DNA from: Auraticoccus monumenti
GTDB taxonomy: Bacteria; Actinomycetota; Actinomycetes; Propionibacteriales; Propionibacteriaceae
Reading direction: 5' to 3'
NCBI RefSeq assembly: GCF_900101785.1
Contig: NZ_LT629688.1
Location: 1,116,001 to 1,180,000, forward strand
Length of the DNA stretch: 64,000 nt
The notes beneath the pieces are model-generated. The model saw only the letters and a list, made by a program, of their open reading frames with translations. It ran no database searches and had not been told where the DNA came from. A program made the translations under genes and the position numbers. Position 1 is the stretch's first letter; every line of letters begins with the position of its first letter. This document shows, one piece after another, positions 1 through 9,141 of this stretch.

Positions 1-385
1 AACCCAGCGTCATGCCGATCACCAGCCAGGTGAGGGAGACCACCGCGAACAGCCGCAGCGTGTTCGGCGCGGCGGTGGCCACGATCTCGGTGACCTCACG
101 GCCGCGCAGGTCGGTGCCGAAGTCGCCGGTGGCGTAGGCGCCCAGCCGGTCCAGGAAGGGCCCGACGCACGGGTTGCCGACCTGGTTGTAGCAGGGGTCG
201 CCGAGCCCGTAGCGCTCCGAGACCGCCTGCACCTGCGCCGCCGTCGGCACCCGGTCGCCGAAGAAGGCCAGCGCCGGGTTGCCGTTGAGCTGGATGGCCA
301 GGGTGGTGAGCAGGTGCAGCAGGGCCATCACCAGGAAGAGGGTGAGCACCCCCTGCAGCAGCCGTCGCGCGACGTAGCGCCCCAC
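1..385 (-). CDS. Peptide ABC importer permease, DppB/OppB family (partial)
   Basis: Membrane subunit of a dipeptide/oligopeptide/nickel-type ABC importer. Only about the first 128 residues lie in the window; the rest runs off the left edge. The GTG start at 385 has GGAGG about 8 nt upstream. A first membrane helix (LLQGVLTLFLVMALLHLL) is followed by a long extracytoplasmic loop with two cysteines (DPCYNQVGNPC), a feature of DppB-type permeases, and a second helix begins at the edge. It starts 30 bp after the binding-protein gene stops, so both belong to one operon. The transported peptide or metal cannot be deduced. Confidence 0.85.
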   Translation of the reverse strand, partial: MGRYVARRLLQGVLTLFLVMALLHLLTTLAIQLNGNPALAFFGDRVPTAAQVQAVSERYGLGDPCYNQVGNPCVGPFLDRLGAYATGDFGTDLRGREVTEIVATAAPNTLRLFAVVSLTWLVIGMTLG

Positions 386-415
386 CCCGTTCGTCCTCCG
401 CCCCTCGACCCGTCC

Positions 416-2068
416 TCAGGACAGCTCGAGCAGGCGCAGCTTGACCGCTCCGCTGAACGGGTCGAGCACCACGTTGCCGACCCGGTCGCTGTGGAAGGTG
501 GTGACCTGGCTGAAGCTGATCGGGATCGTCGGGAAGTCCTCGGCCAGCAGCAGCTCGGCCTCGGCGTACTTCGCGACGGCCGCCTCCAGGTCCTCGGCCC
601 GGTCGCCCTCGGCGATCAGGGACTCGAAGTCCTCGTTGTAGTAGCCGAAGCCGTTCCCGCTCTCGGCGCTGCCACCGCCGTAGACCGGACCCAGGTAGTT
701 CTCGTTCAGCGGGTAGTCGGGGAACCAGTTGGCGCGGAAGGGGCCCTCGAAGTCGCGGGCGGTGCGGCGGGCGAAGTAGTCCGGGCTGGGATCGAGCTCG
801 TAGGGGATGCCCAGGTTGAGGCTGATCTGGTCACCGATGGCCTGGAAGTACTGCAGCTGCGTCTCGTCGGTGCCCAGGTGGATGGTCAGCGTCTCGCCCT
901 CGGGCCAGCCGCCGGCCGCCTCGAGGGCCTGCTCGGCCGCCGCGACGTCGAAGGTGCACCACTCGCAGGTGCCGGCCCGGCCACCGGGGACGCCCTCGGG
1001 GACGACCCAGCTGTCGGCCGGGGTGCCCTGCCCGGGGAGCACGGCGTCGATCACGGCCTGCCGGTCGATGGCCATCGAGATGGCCTTGCGCAGCTCGATG
1101 TCGTCCCAGGGCTCGCCGCGGTACAGCGGGAAGCCGAGGTAGGTCAGCGCAGCCCCGGCGACCTGCACCCTGCGGGTGGACAGGTCGGGGTCGTTGTTGG
1201 CCTGCTGCCACTCCGCCGGCGGCGGGGTGCCGGTGTCGAGGACGCCGGCCTGGAAGTCGGGCCAGGAGGAGGAGCCGGAGTACTCGGTCCACTCGATCCG
1301 GTCGTAGCCCGGGGTCTCCTCACCGGCGTAGTCGGCGTACCTGGTCGCGGTCAGCGACTGGCCCTGCTGCCACTGCTCCACCTGGAACGGGCCGTTGCCG
1401 ATGGGCTGGGTGGCGCAGCCCTCGATGTCGTCCAGGCAGGCCTGGGCGATGGGGAAGAAGCCGGTGTAGCCGAGCATGGTGTCGAAGCCGGCGAAGGGCC
1501 CGGCCAGGGTCACCTGCAGGGTCAGCGGGTCGACGACCTCCAGACCGGACAGGGTGTCGGCGGTGGGCTCGGTGCTGACCGTGACGTTGCCCTCCTCGTC
1601 CTCCTCGTACTCGCCCTGCATCTCGTCGTAGCCGGCGATGCGCTCGAAGAAGTAGTTGTTGGCCATCGCGTTCGGGCCGTAGGCGGCGTGGTCCCAGGCC
1701 CGGACGAAGGCCTCGGCGTCGACCGGCTCGCCGTTGTGGAAGGTGAACCCGTCCTTGATCGTGATGGTCCAGACCACGTTGTCCTCGGTGCTGATGTCCT
1801 CGGCCACGTAGTTGTAGGGCTCGGTGGTGGCCGGGTCGTAGCGCACCAGTCCGCTGTAGACCACGTCGAGCACCGCGATGTTGTCCCCCACGTTGGAGTC
1901 CATCGGCAGCAGGGTGTCGACGTCCTGGGTGAGGGCCATCCGCACCGTGGTGTCGCCGCCGCCACCTCCGTCACCACCGCCGCCGCCGGCGTCACCGCCG
2001 CCGGAGGAGCAGCCGGTCAGGAGCAGGGCGAGCGCAGCGGGTGCTGCCAGGAGCCGGGTGGTCTTCAT
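416..2068 (-). CDS. Peptide ABC transporter substrate-binding lipoprotein (DppA/OppA, SBP family 5)
   Basis: Captures a peptide-like ligand outside the membrane and delivers it to the adjacent permease. The 550-residue protein starts with a lipoprotein signal ending in the lipobox LLTGC, so Cys20 would be lipidated and anchor the protein. A glycine/aspartate linker (about residues 23-37) leads into the family-5 domain; NGEPVDAEAFVRAWDHA and RKAISMAIDRQAV are typical family-5 motifs. ATG 2068 is chosen because GGAGG lies about 8 nt upstream and the signal peptide begins there; a longer open frame adds 58 non-signal residues. Regulation is not visible. Ligand specificity is unknown. Confidence 0.88.
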   Translation of the reverse strand: MKTTRLLAAPAALALLLTGCSSGGGDAGGGGGDGGGGGDTTVRMALTQDVDTLLPMDSNVGDNIAVLDVVYSGLVRYDPATTEPYNYVAEDISTEDNVVWTITIKDGFTFHNGEPVDAEAFVRAWDHAAYGPNAMANNYFFERIAGYDEMQGEYEEDEEGNVTVSTEPTADTLSGLEVVDPLTLQVTLAGPFAGFDTMLGYTGFFPIAQACLDDIEGCATQPIGNGPFQVEQWQQGQSLTATRYADYAGEETPGYDRIEWTEYSGSSSWPDFQAGVLDTGTPPPAEWQQANNDPDLSTRRVQVAGAALTYLGFPLYRGEPWDDIELRKAISMAIDRQAVIDAVLPGQGTPADSWVVPEGVPGGRAGTCEWCTFDVAAAEQALEAAGGWPEGETLTIHLGTDETQLQYFQAIGDQISLNLGIPYELDPSPDYFARRTARDFEGPFRANWFPDYPLNENYLGPVYGGGSAESGNGFGYYNEDFESLIAEGDRAEDLEAAVAKYAEAELLLAEDFPTIPISFSQVTTFHSDRVGNVVLDPFSGAVKLRLLELS

Positions 2069-2223
2069 TCGGTGTCCTCCGAGGAGCCGACCACCCCGGG
2101 CGGTGCGCCGGGCTGGTGGCCCGATGCTGCCGTACCCGGCTCCCCGGCGGAAGGGCCGTAACCGACCCGTTACCGGGTGCGGCGGAAAAGTTGTGATCCG
2201 GATCTGCCGCGGACGACACGCCG

Positions 2224-2254
2224 CCGGCCCCGGCGGACGCACCGCCGGGGCCGG
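2224..2254. terminator. GC-rich hairpin downstream of the CNNM operon
   Basis: A perfect 13-bp stem (CCGGCCCCGGCGG and its complement) closes a 5-nt loop, 42 bp beyond the stop of the minus-strand gene at 2296. No T tract follows, as is common in actinobacterial terminators. It separates this operon from the peptide transporter genes. Confidence 0.6.
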
Positions 2255-2295
2255 GGAGGCAGCAGGACCCGCTCCGTGTCGTGTCGAGCAGGGGT

Positions 2296-3342
2296 TCAGT
2301 CGGCGGTGCTGGTGGCGTCCTCCACCTCACCCACCAGCTCCTCGATGATGTCCTCCAGGAACAGCACCCCGGTCGGGGTGCCCTCGGTGTCGTAGCTGGT
2401 GGCCACGTGCGAGCCGGCGGTGCGCATGGAGGCCAGCGCGTCCTCGAGGTCGGCGTTGCGGGGCACCGAGCTGAGGGTGCGGATCCGCTTGGCCGGGACC
2501 GGTTGGTCGCGGCTGTCCGCACCGGTCAGGTCCAGGACGTCCTTGAGGTGCAGGTACCCCGTCGGCGTCCCCTCGCGGTCGGTGAGGATGTAGCGGGAGA
2601 AGCCGTGGGAGGCCACCGCCCGCTGCACCTCCGCCGGGCTGGCGTGCTCGGACAGCACCACCATCTGGTCCAGCGGCACCTCCACGTCGCTGACCTTCTT
2701 CTCGGTGAACTCGAAGGCGGCGGTGAGGGCGCCGGTGCGGTCGGTCAGCGTCCCCTCGCGGGTGGACTGCTCCACGATGGTGGCCACCTCCTCCAGCGTG
2801 AAGGTGCTGGAGGCCTCGTCCTTGGGCTCGACCCGGAACAGCCGGAGCACCGCGTTGGCCACCCCGTTCAGCGACCAGATCACCGGTCGCAGCACGCGGG
2901 AGACCATCACCAGCGGCGGGGCCAGCAGCAGCGCCGCCCGGGTGGGCAGCGAGAAGGCCAGGTTCTTGGGGACCATCTCGCCGAACACCACGTGCAGGAA
3001 GGTGACCAGCACCAGCGCGATCACGAAGGCGACGACGCCGATCACGTCCACCGGCAGCGGCGTCAGCCCCAGCGGGTACTCCAGCAGGTGGTGGATCGCC
3101 GGCTCGGAGACGTTGAGGATCAGCAGCGAGCAGACCGTGATGCCGAGCTGGCTGGTGGCCAGCATCAAGGTGGCGTGCTCCATCGCCCAGAGGGTGGTCA
3201 GGGCGGCGCGGCTGCCCTCCTCCGCGCGTGGCTCGATCTGGGAGCGCTTGGCCGAGATGACGGCGAACTCGGCCCCCACGAAGAAGGCGTTGAGGGCCAG
3301 CAGCACGAACAGCGCCGCGATCCCCGGTGCGTACTCAGCCAC
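2296..3342 (-). CDS. CNNM/TlyC-type membrane protein with CBS pair (short form)
   Basis: Integral membrane protein of the CNNM/CorC/TlyC (hemolysin C-like) family, whose characterised members take part in Mg2+/Co2+ transport or resistance. The 348-residue protein has an N-terminal DUF21 membrane domain (about 1-180, four hydrophobic segments) followed by two CBS domains (about 195-345). It ends right after the second CBS domain and lacks the C-terminal CorC_HlyC domain that its upstream partner has. The GTG start at 3342 overlaps the partner's stop by 8 bp, implying translational coupling; a longer frame would start at 3399 deep inside the partner. The two proteins may form a heteromer. Substrate is inferred only from the family. 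Confidence 0.85.
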   Translation of the reverse strand: MAEYAPGIAALFVLLALNAFFVGAEFAVISAKRSQIEPRAEEGSRAALTTLWAMEHATLMLATSQLGITVCSLLILNVSEPAIHHLLEYPLGLTPLPVDVIGVVAFVIALVLVTFLHVVFGEMVPKNLAFSLPTRAALLLAPPLVMVSRVLRPVIWSLNGVANAVLRLFRVEPKDEASSTFTLEEVATIVEQSTREGTLTDRTGALTAAFEFTEKKVSDVEVPLDQMVVLSEHASPAEVQRAVASHGFSRYILTDREGTPTGYLHLKDVLDLTGADSRDQPVPAKRIRTLSSVPRNADLEDALASMRTAGSHVATSYDTEGTPTGVLFLEDIIEELVGEVEDATSTAD

Positions 3343-4696
3343 GGTCGGCTCCGTCCTGCTCGTCGGTCCCGGTGGCAAGGGTGCCTGCCGGGTCGTCATC
3401 GGTCGGGGTGTAGCGCAGCCGGTCCACGCGGGCGCCGTCGACGCGCTCCACCCGGAGCACGCCCTGGGTGATGGAGACCTCGTCGCCCAGCACCGGGAGC
3501 CGGTCGAGCTGGTCGATCACGTACCCGCCGACGGTGTCGTACTCATCCTCGTCGGGCACCCGGACGCCGGTGCGGTCCAGCAGCTCGTCGGGGCGCAGGG
3601 AGGCGTTGAAGACGATGGAGTCGTCGCCGTGGCGGACCAGCCCGACGCGGGTGCGGTCGTGCTCGTCCTCCAGCTCACCGACGAGCTCCTCGACCAGGTC
3701 CTCCAGGGTGACGATCCCGGCGGTGCCGCCGTGCTCGTCGGTCACCACCGCGATCTGGAAGCCGGCCCGGCGCAGCAGGCCGAGCAGCCGCTCGACCCCC
3801 ATCAGCTCCGGCACCCGCAGCGGCTCGACCATCAGGTCGGCCACCCGGAGGGAGGTCAGCTCCTCCGCGCCCAGCCCGAAGGCGGCCTTGACGTGCACCA
3901 CGCCGACGATGTCGTCGACGTCGACCCCGGTGACCGGGAAGCGGGAGTAGCCGGTGCTGCGGGCCAGCTCGAGGATGGCGCCGGCCGGGTCGTCGTCGTC
4001 CAGCTTGGCCATCTTGACCCGGGGGGTCATCACGTCGTTGGCCGAGTGGTCGCTGAAGCGCAGCGTCCGGTTGAGCAGGGTGGCGTGGTCGGCGTCGAGG
4101 ATGCCCTCCATCGCCGAGCGGCGCACCAGGGAGGACAGCTCCTCGGCGCTGCGGGCCCCCGACAGCTCCTCCTTGGGCTCGATGCCCATGCTGCGGATGA
4201 CGGCGTTGGCCGTGTTGTTGAACAGCAGCACCAGCGGCTTGAACACCGTGGTGAAGGCGATCTGGAAGGGGACCACGATCTGGGCCGTGCGGAGCGGGAG
4301 GGCCAGGGCGAAGTTCTTCGGCACCAGCTCCCCGACCAGCATGGACAGCAGGGTGGCCAGCGTGACCCCGGCGACGGTGCCGATCACCGGGACGCTCGCC
4401 TCGGGGAGCCCGAGGGAGACCAGCGGTGACTCCAGCAGCCGGCTGAACGCGGGCTCGAAGGTGTAACCGGTCAGCAGCGTGGTGAGCGTGATGCCCAGCT
4501 GGGCGGCCGACAGGTGGGTGGAGGTGGTGCGCAGGGCGCTGATGGTGGGCGCCAGGCGCTTCTCGCCGCGCTCCTGGCGGGCCTCCAGCTCACCGCGGTC
4601 GAGGTTGACCAGCGAGAACTCCGAGGCGACGAAGAGGCCGGTGCCGATCGTCAGCACGAGGCCGACACCGAGCATCAGGAGGTCGAAGGTCATCAT
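3335..4696 (-). CDS. CNNM/TlyC-type membrane protein with CBS pair and CorC domain
   Basis: Full-length family member of about 453 residues: DUF21 membrane domain (about 1-185, helices starting at residue 4), CBS pair (about 205-330), then a CorC_HlyC domain (about 345-430, containing DEDEYDTVGGYVIDQL). Probable role is magnesium/cobalt homeostasis at the cytoplasmic membrane, from family knowledge. Consecutive candidate starts GTG 4699, ATG 4696 and ATG 4693 lie directly after GAGGTG, so the exact start is uncertain by two codons. It is first in a two-gene operon with the truncated paralogue at 2296. Confidence 0.85.
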   Translation of the reverse strand: MMTFDLLMLGVGLVLTIGTGLFVASEFSLVNLDRGELEARQERGEKRLAPTISALRTTSTHLSAAQLGITLTTLLTGYTFEPAFSRLLESPLVSLGLPEASVPVIGTVAGVTLATLLSMLVGELVPKNFALALPLRTAQIVVPFQIAFTTVFKPLVLLFNNTANAVIRSMGIEPKEELSGARSAEELSSLVRRSAMEGILDADHATLLNRTLRFSDHSANDVMTPRVKMAKLDDDDPAGAILELARSTGYSRFPVTGVDVDDIVGVVHVKAAFGLGAEELTSLRVADLMVEPLRVPELMGVERLLGLLRRAGFQIAVVTDEHGGTAGIVTLEDLVEELVGELEDEHDRTRVGLVRHGDDSIVFNASLRPDELLDRTGVRVPDEDEYDTVGGYVIDQLDRLPVLGDEVSITQGVLRVERVDGARVDRLRYTPTDDDPAGTLATGTDEQDGADRG

Positions 4697-4907
4697 CACC
4701 TCGACCGGGTGGATCGGGCGCGACCGGCGGAGCGGTGGCGCGGACGGAGGGCCCCATGGCGGGGCTCGGGACTCGGAGGATCACCCATGGGTCGAGATGC
4801 TACCGGCCGGCTCCTCGCCGTGGCGCCGTCCGACGGTGGTGGGCGGCCCCCTGTCCCGGTCCGGGCCCCGGCGGGTCCGGTCGGCCCGGGGACGCGGTTC
4901 CCGGGGG

Positions 4908-6440
4908 TCAGGGGTGGGGGTGCCGGGCCCCGGGCAGGAAGCCGAGCTCGGCCAGGGCGGCGTCGAAGACCGCCGCCGCGCGTGCGGGCGACGCGGCCGC
5001 CGCGACGAACCCGTCGGGGCGGACCAGCAGCCACCGCCCCGGGACCAGACCCAGCTCCGGGCGGGGGGAGAAGCGGTGGGTCCGGGTCACCAGGGAGGGC
5101 AGCCCGGTCAGCGCTGGGAGCTCGGTGCCGTAGCCGTGCACCTGCCAGTCGGCGCTGCGCAGCGACTCGTGGTTGTCCCCGGTCCAGGGGAGCCGCCGAC
5201 CCACCACCGGGTCGCGCCGGCCACGGCTGCGCCGCCGGTGCTCCGGTGAGCGCCAGTAGTGGATCCGCAGCTGTCCGACGTAGCCGGCCAGCCGCCGGGC
5301 CACCGGCAGCCGGCCGACCACCAGCGAGACCACGGGGGCGAGCAGCGGCACCGCCAGACGGCGGGCCAGGACGGCTGCCCGGGACCGGTCCACCACCGCC
5401 GTGAAGACGCGGTCGGTGCTGCCGACCAGCCGCAGCGCCACCGGCCGCCGCTCCAGGTCGTGGTGGTCGAGGTGGTCCTCACCCGCCTGGCCGGCGAGCA
5501 CCGCGGCCAGCTTGAAGGCCAGCCCGTGCGCGTCCTGCAGACCGGTGTTCATGCCCTGCCCACCGACCGGGGAGTGCACGTGGGCGGCGTCCCCGGCCAG
5601 CAGCACCCGCCCCCGGCGGAAGGACTCCGCGACCTTGTGGTGCACGCGGTAGGAGGAGAACCACCGCAGGTCGGAGACCCGGACGTCGAAGCGCTCGCCC
5701 AGCTCGGCGGTGACCCGCTGCGGGTCGGCCTCCTCGCCGTCGCCCAGCACCCCGATCAGCCGGTGCCGTCCGGGCCCGAGCGGGAAGGTCAGCAGGAAGC
5801 GGTCGGCCCCCGCCCGCAGGGTGATGCGCCCCTCCTCGAGACCCTCGACGGTGGCGGCGTCGGCGACCCAGAACGTCTGGGCGGCGGTGCTGCCGCGGAA
5901 GGCGATGCCGGTCTGCTGCCGCACGGTCGAGCCGGCGCCGTCGGTTCCGACGCACCAGCGGGCGGTCACCGTGCGAGGTCCGGACGGCGTGGCCAGCAGG
6001 GCGCGGACCCGTCCGTCCCCCTGGTGCAGCTCGAGCAGCCGGGAGGACCACGCGACGTCGGAGCCCAGCTCCCGCAGCCGTGCGCCCAGCAGCCTCTCGT
6101 TCTCGGACTGCTCGAGCACGTGGACGCCCGGGTGCGGCGACTGCATCCCCATCATCACCGCGAGCGGCACGACCCCGGGTGCCGGCCGCCGCTCCCAGCC
6201 GGGTCGCAGCCCCGAGGCCCAGCTGACCCGGTCGCGGACGGCGTCCACCATCCCCAGCTGGGCGTAGAGCTCCATCGAACAGGCCTGCAGCACCACGGCA
6301 CGCGACTCCCGGGTCGGGCCGGTGCCCTCGTCGACCAGCACGTGGTCGACCCCGAGGCGGGCCAGCCAGCAGGCCAGCATCAGCCCGGTGGGTCCCGCGC
6401 CCACCACCAGCACGTCGGTGTCCAGCGTGGCAGCGGCCAT
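4908..6440 (-). CDS. FAD-dependent aromatic-type monooxygenase
   Basis: Flavoprotein hydroxylase of the FAD_binding_3 (PheA/TetX/UbiH-like) family, which uses NAD(P)H and O2 to hydroxylate an aromatic or polyketide substrate in the cytosol. The 510-residue protein shows the dinucleotide motif GAGPTGL at residues 14-20 and the second FAD motif GDAAHVHSPVGGQGMNTG in the middle, followed by a thioredoxin-like C-terminal region usual for this group. ATG 6440 is chosen because TATCGT ends 6 nt upstream, giving a leaderless transcript. The gene stands alone, so the substrate is unknown; the lack of ring-cleavage neighbours argues against a catabolic cluster. Confidence 0.82.
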   Translation of the reverse strand: MAAATLDTDVLVVGAGPTGLMLACWLARLGVDHVLVDEGTGPTRESRAVVLQACSMELYAQLGMVDAVRDRVSWASGLRPGWERRPAPGVVPLAVMMGMQSPHPGVHVLEQSENERLLGARLRELGSDVAWSSRLLELHQGDGRVRALLATPSGPRTVTARWCVGTDGAGSTVRQQTGIAFRGSTAAQTFWVADAATVEGLEEGRITLRAGADRFLLTFPLGPGRHRLIGVLGDGEEADPQRVTAELGERFDVRVSDLRWFSSYRVHHKVAESFRRGRVLLAGDAAHVHSPVGGQGMNTGLQDAHGLAFKLAAVLAGQAGEDHLDHHDLERRPVALRLVGSTDRVFTAVVDRSRAAVLARRLAVPLLAPVVSLVVGRLPVARRLAGYVGQLRIHYWRSPEHRRRSRGRRDPVVGRRLPWTGDNHESLRSADWQVHGYGTELPALTGLPSLVTRTHRFSPRPELGLVPGRWLLVRPDGFVAAAASPARAAAVFDAALAELGFLPGARHPHP

Positions 6441-6446
6441 GGGTCC

Positions 6447-6452
6447 ACGATA
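6447..6452 (-). promoter_or_regulatory. -10 hexamer TATCGT, leaderless monooxygenase transcript
   Basis: TATCGT on the minus strand ends exactly 6 nt before ATG 6440, so transcription would start at or next to the start codon. No Shine-Dalgarno sequence precedes this start. Confidence 0.6.
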
Positions 6453-6480
6453 GGCCGCCCGGGCGCCGGAACGGCGGCTC

Positions 6481-7095
6481 TCAGTCGCTGCTGAGGGCGC
6501 GCGGGATCTCCCAGGAGTAGCGCAGCGCGAGCACCCGGATGGTGATGCACACCGCAGCACCGGCGGCGGAGATCCACGGGGCCTGGTACCCGGCCGACCA
6601 GGCGACCACCACCACCGCGGCCCCGGCCAGCGCCGCCACCGCGTAGACCTCCTGGCGGAGCACCAGCGGCGTCCGTCCGGCCATCACGTCCCGCAGCACC
6701 CCGCCGCCGATCCCGGTCAGCATGCCGAGCAGCGCGGCGGCGAGGGGGTTGAGCCCGTGCTGGAGGGCCTTGGTGGCGCCGGTGACGCAGAACAACCCCA
6801 GGCCGAGGGCGTCGAAGTAGTTGATGTGGCGCTCGATCCGCCCCAGCCCGGGGTGGAAGCGGAAGGTGACCAGGGCCGCGACCAGGGGCACCAGCAGGTA
6901 GCGCCAGTCGGCCAGGGTGGCGGGCGGCACCGCGCCGATCAGCACGTCGCGGACCATGCCGCCGCCCAGGCCGGTGAGCCCGGCCAGCACCAGCACGCCG
7001 AAGACGTCGAGCCGGTTGCGGACGCCCACCAGGGCGCCGGAGAGGGCGAAGACGAAGGTGCCGGCCAGGTCCAGGGCCAGCAGGACGGGACTCAC
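6481..7095 (-). CDS. TRIC/UPF0126 family membrane protein (YicG-like)
   Basis: Seven-helix membrane protein of 204 residues. It contains the family's two internal repeats, visible as the glycine motifs GLTGLGGGMVRDVL (about 39-52) and MLTGIGGGVLRDVM (about 124-137). Crystallised prokaryotic relatives are trimeric monovalent-cation channels, but no physiological role is established for most bacterial members. The GTG start is at 7095. The stop lies 40 bp upstream of the monooxygenase start, and that gene has its own leaderless promoter, so they need not be co-transcribed. Confidence 0.85.
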   Translation of the reverse strand: MSPVLLALDLAGTFVFALSGALVGVRNRLDVFGVLVLAGLTGLGGGMVRDVLIGAVPPATLADWRYLLVPLVAALVTFRFHPGLGRIERHINYFDALGLGLFCVTGATKALQHGLNPLAAALLGMLTGIGGGVLRDVMAGRTPLVLRQEVYAVAALAGAAVVVVAWSAGYQAPWISAAGAAVCITIRVLALRYSWEIPRALSSD

Positions 7096-7224
7096 CTCGG
7101 GCCGTTCCCCGGCCGGACGGGAGTCTGCACCCGATCACGATAGCCACTCCGCCCGGCACGGCAGCCGCACCCGCGGACCGGGGCGCCTCCTCGGTGACGG
7201 GTCGCGGCGGTCGGGAGGACGCCG

Positions 7225-8487
7225 TCAGCGGGCGCGTGCCGCGGCCCGGCGGCTCAGCAGGCGGTAGCCGATGCCGACGGCGAAGACGCCCAGCCCGGCG
7301 AGCACGGAGGAGATCGGCAGGGTGGCCACGAGGACGACGCAGCCGACGGCTCCCACGACCTGCAGCGCCCTGGGGAAGCGGCGGTGGGTGCCCTCCTGGG
7401 TGAACGCGGCCAGGTTGGCGACCAGGTAGTACAGCAGCACCCCGAAGGAGGAGAACCCGATCGCGCCGCGGAGGTCCACCACCAGGACGAGCACGCAGAC
7501 GAGGACCGCGAGCGCGATCTCGGCGTGGTGGGGCACGCGGTGGCGGGGGTGGACGGCGGCCAGCCACCGCGGCAGGTCCTCCTCGCGCGCCATGGCCAGG
7601 CTGGTGCGCCCGATGCCCGCGATCAGGGCGAGCAGCGCCCCCAACGAGGCGGCCGCGCCACCGATGCGGACCACCGGGGCCGCCCAGGACCAGGTGCTCG
7701 CGTCGACGGCTGCCGCGAGCGGGGCGGGGGTCGCGGCGGTCCCGTCGGGGCCGAGCACGGCGAGCACCGTGACGGCGATGGTCGCGTAGACCAGGACGGT
7801 GATCCCCAGCGCGACCTGGATCGCCCGCGGGATCGTGCGCCCGGGGTCACGCACCTCCTCGCCCAGGGTCGCGATCCGCGCGTAGCCGGCGAAGGCGAAG
7901 AACAGCAGTCCGGCCGACTGCAGCACCCCGTACCAGCTGGCGCCGCCTGCTCCGGAGAGGGTCACGCGTGACCACTGCGGGTCCGCCCCGAGGAGGTTGG
8001 ACAGCACCACCACGGCCAGGGCGGTCAGCACCACGGTCACGATGATCCGGGTCAGGGCGGCGGTGCGGGTGATCCCCCGGTAGTTGACCGCGGTCAGGCC
8101 GGCCACGGCGGCGACCGCCACCGGCGCCTCCCACCCCGCCGGCGCGGCGTAGGCGGCGAAGGTCAGCGCCATGGCGGCGCAGCTGGCGGTCTTGCCGATG
8201 ACGAACCCCCACCCGGCCAGGTAGCCCCACCACGGGCCGAGGCGTTCGCGGCCGTAGACGTAGGTGCCACCGGAGGTGGGGTACTGCGCGGCGAGCTGGG
8301 CCGAGGCGGTCGCGTTGGCGTAGGCCACGACGGCGGCCAGGGCGAGCCCGACGAGCAGTCCCGCGCCAGCAGCCTGCGCCGCCGGGGCGAACGCCGCGAA
8401 CACCCCGGCGCCGATCATCGAGCCCAGCCCGATGACCACCGCGTCGCCGGTGCCGAGACGCCGGGCGAGTGCTCGGTGCTGGCTCAC
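7225..8487 (-). CDS. APC-family amino acid permease
   Basis: Secondary transporter of the amino acid-polyamine-organocation superfamily, 420 residues with about 12 hydrophobic segments. The N-terminal GLGSMIGAGVFAAFAPAA is the unwound TM1 glycine motif that binds the substrate's alpha-amino/carboxyl groups, and YPTSGGTYVYGRERLG follows in TM2-3 as in the family. Closest in style to cationic or neutral amino acid antiporter-like members, but the substrate cannot be assigned. The start is GTG 8487. A 12-bp palindrome lies about 120 bp upstream and may be an operator. The gene is monocistronic. Confidence 0.85.
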   Translation of the reverse strand: MSQHRALARRLGTGDAVVIGLGSMIGAGVFAAFAPAAQAAGAGLLVGLALAAVVAYANATASAQLAAQYPTSGGTYVYGRERLGPWWGYLAGWGFVIGKTASCAAMALTFAAYAAPAGWEAPVAVAAVAGLTAVNYRGITRTAALTRIIVTVVLTALAVVVLSNLLGADPQWSRVTLSGAGGASWYGVLQSAGLLFFAFAGYARIATLGEEVRDPGRTIPRAIQVALGITVLVYATIAVTVLAVLGPDGTAATPAPLAAAVDASTWSWAAPVVRIGGAAASLGALLALIAGIGRTSLAMAREEDLPRWLAAVHPRHRVPHHAEIALAVLVCVLVLVVDLRGAIGFSSFGVLLYYLVANLAAFTQEGTHRRFPRALQVVGAVGCVVLVATLPISSVLAGLGVFAVGIGYRLLSRRAAARAR

Positions 8488-8607
8488 GGGCGAGCCGGCC
8501 GTGTGTGCGCAGAGGCCGGGAGGCGGCCGGGGGGTGTCGCGCTGCTCGGCCTGGGCTCGAGAGCGGTGGACGGGTCGGCCATCAGAGCGCTCCTGCGGTC
8601 GACGGAT

Positions 8608-8619
8608 GATGTCGACATC
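8608..8619. promoter_or_regulatory. 12-bp perfect palindrome upstream of the APC permease
   Basis: GATGTCGACATC is perfectly self-complementary and lies in the 245-bp gap between the permease start (8487) and the DUF1540 gene end (8733). It is AT-richer than its surroundings, so it is a plausible repressor site for the permease, but no regulator gene is adjacent and a chance palindrome is possible. Confidence 0.3.
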
Positions 8620-8732
8620 GTAGGCCGCGCCGGATGGCGACGTGGACGGCCGCCGGGGGGATTCCCACTGGAGCGCGCGGCACCCGCCCGCTCCGGGGCG
8701 CCGTCAGCGTGACCGGGCGGCGCGGTGCCGGG

Positions 8733-9023
8733 TCAGGAGGTCTGGTAGGTGAGGCAGTCCGCCGGGTCCTCCCGGCGTCCCACCCGGATGAACTCGGCGT
8801 GGCACTCCAGCCCGGAGTTGTGGGTGCAGTCCTGACGGTGGCAGGCGCCGACGAAGGCGACGTTCTGGCTCAGCCCGCCGTCGGCGCCGAGCTCGATGAA
8901 GGTGCCGCAGCCGGCGTGGGCGCCGGTGACGTTGATGGCCCCGGCGTGGCAGGCGGTGTCGTGGTTGTACGAGCAGCCGTCGACAGTGCACTCGCTCACG
9001 GGGGGAAGGTCGGTGACGGTCAT
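8733..9023 (-). CDS. Cysteine-rich protein with two DUF1540 repeats
   Basis: A 96-residue soluble protein with two tandem copies of the DUF1540 motif. The first is CTVDGCSYNHDTACHAGAI followed by GCGTF; the second is CHRQDCTHNSGLECHAE followed by CLTY. Eight cysteines plus histidines suggest each copy binds a metal such as zinc, but no function is known for this family. ATG 9023 is supported by CAAGGAGG six to eight nt upstream; an upstream in-frame extension of 16 residues lacks such a site. It is transcribed alone. Confidence 0.8.
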   Translation of the reverse strand: MTVTDLPPVSECTVDGCSYNHDTACHAGAINVTGAHAGCGTFIELGADGGLSQNVAFVGACHRQDCTHNSGLECHAEFIRVGRREDPADCLTYQTS

Positions 9024-9141
9024 GTCGGTCCTCCTTGGTGCTCGGCCCGTGGTCGGGTCCGGTCCTGCCACGGTAGGCCTGCACCCCCTCGGTCAGGGAA
9101 GACTGAGAAGCGTCAGGGCAGGCTCACCTCACCGGCCCGGC

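Noticed and set aside
4697-4907. Magnesium riboswitch (M-box/ykoK) upstream of the CNNM operon
   Set aside because: The 211-bp gap shows a promoter-like area but none of the conserved M-box loops that I could recognise.
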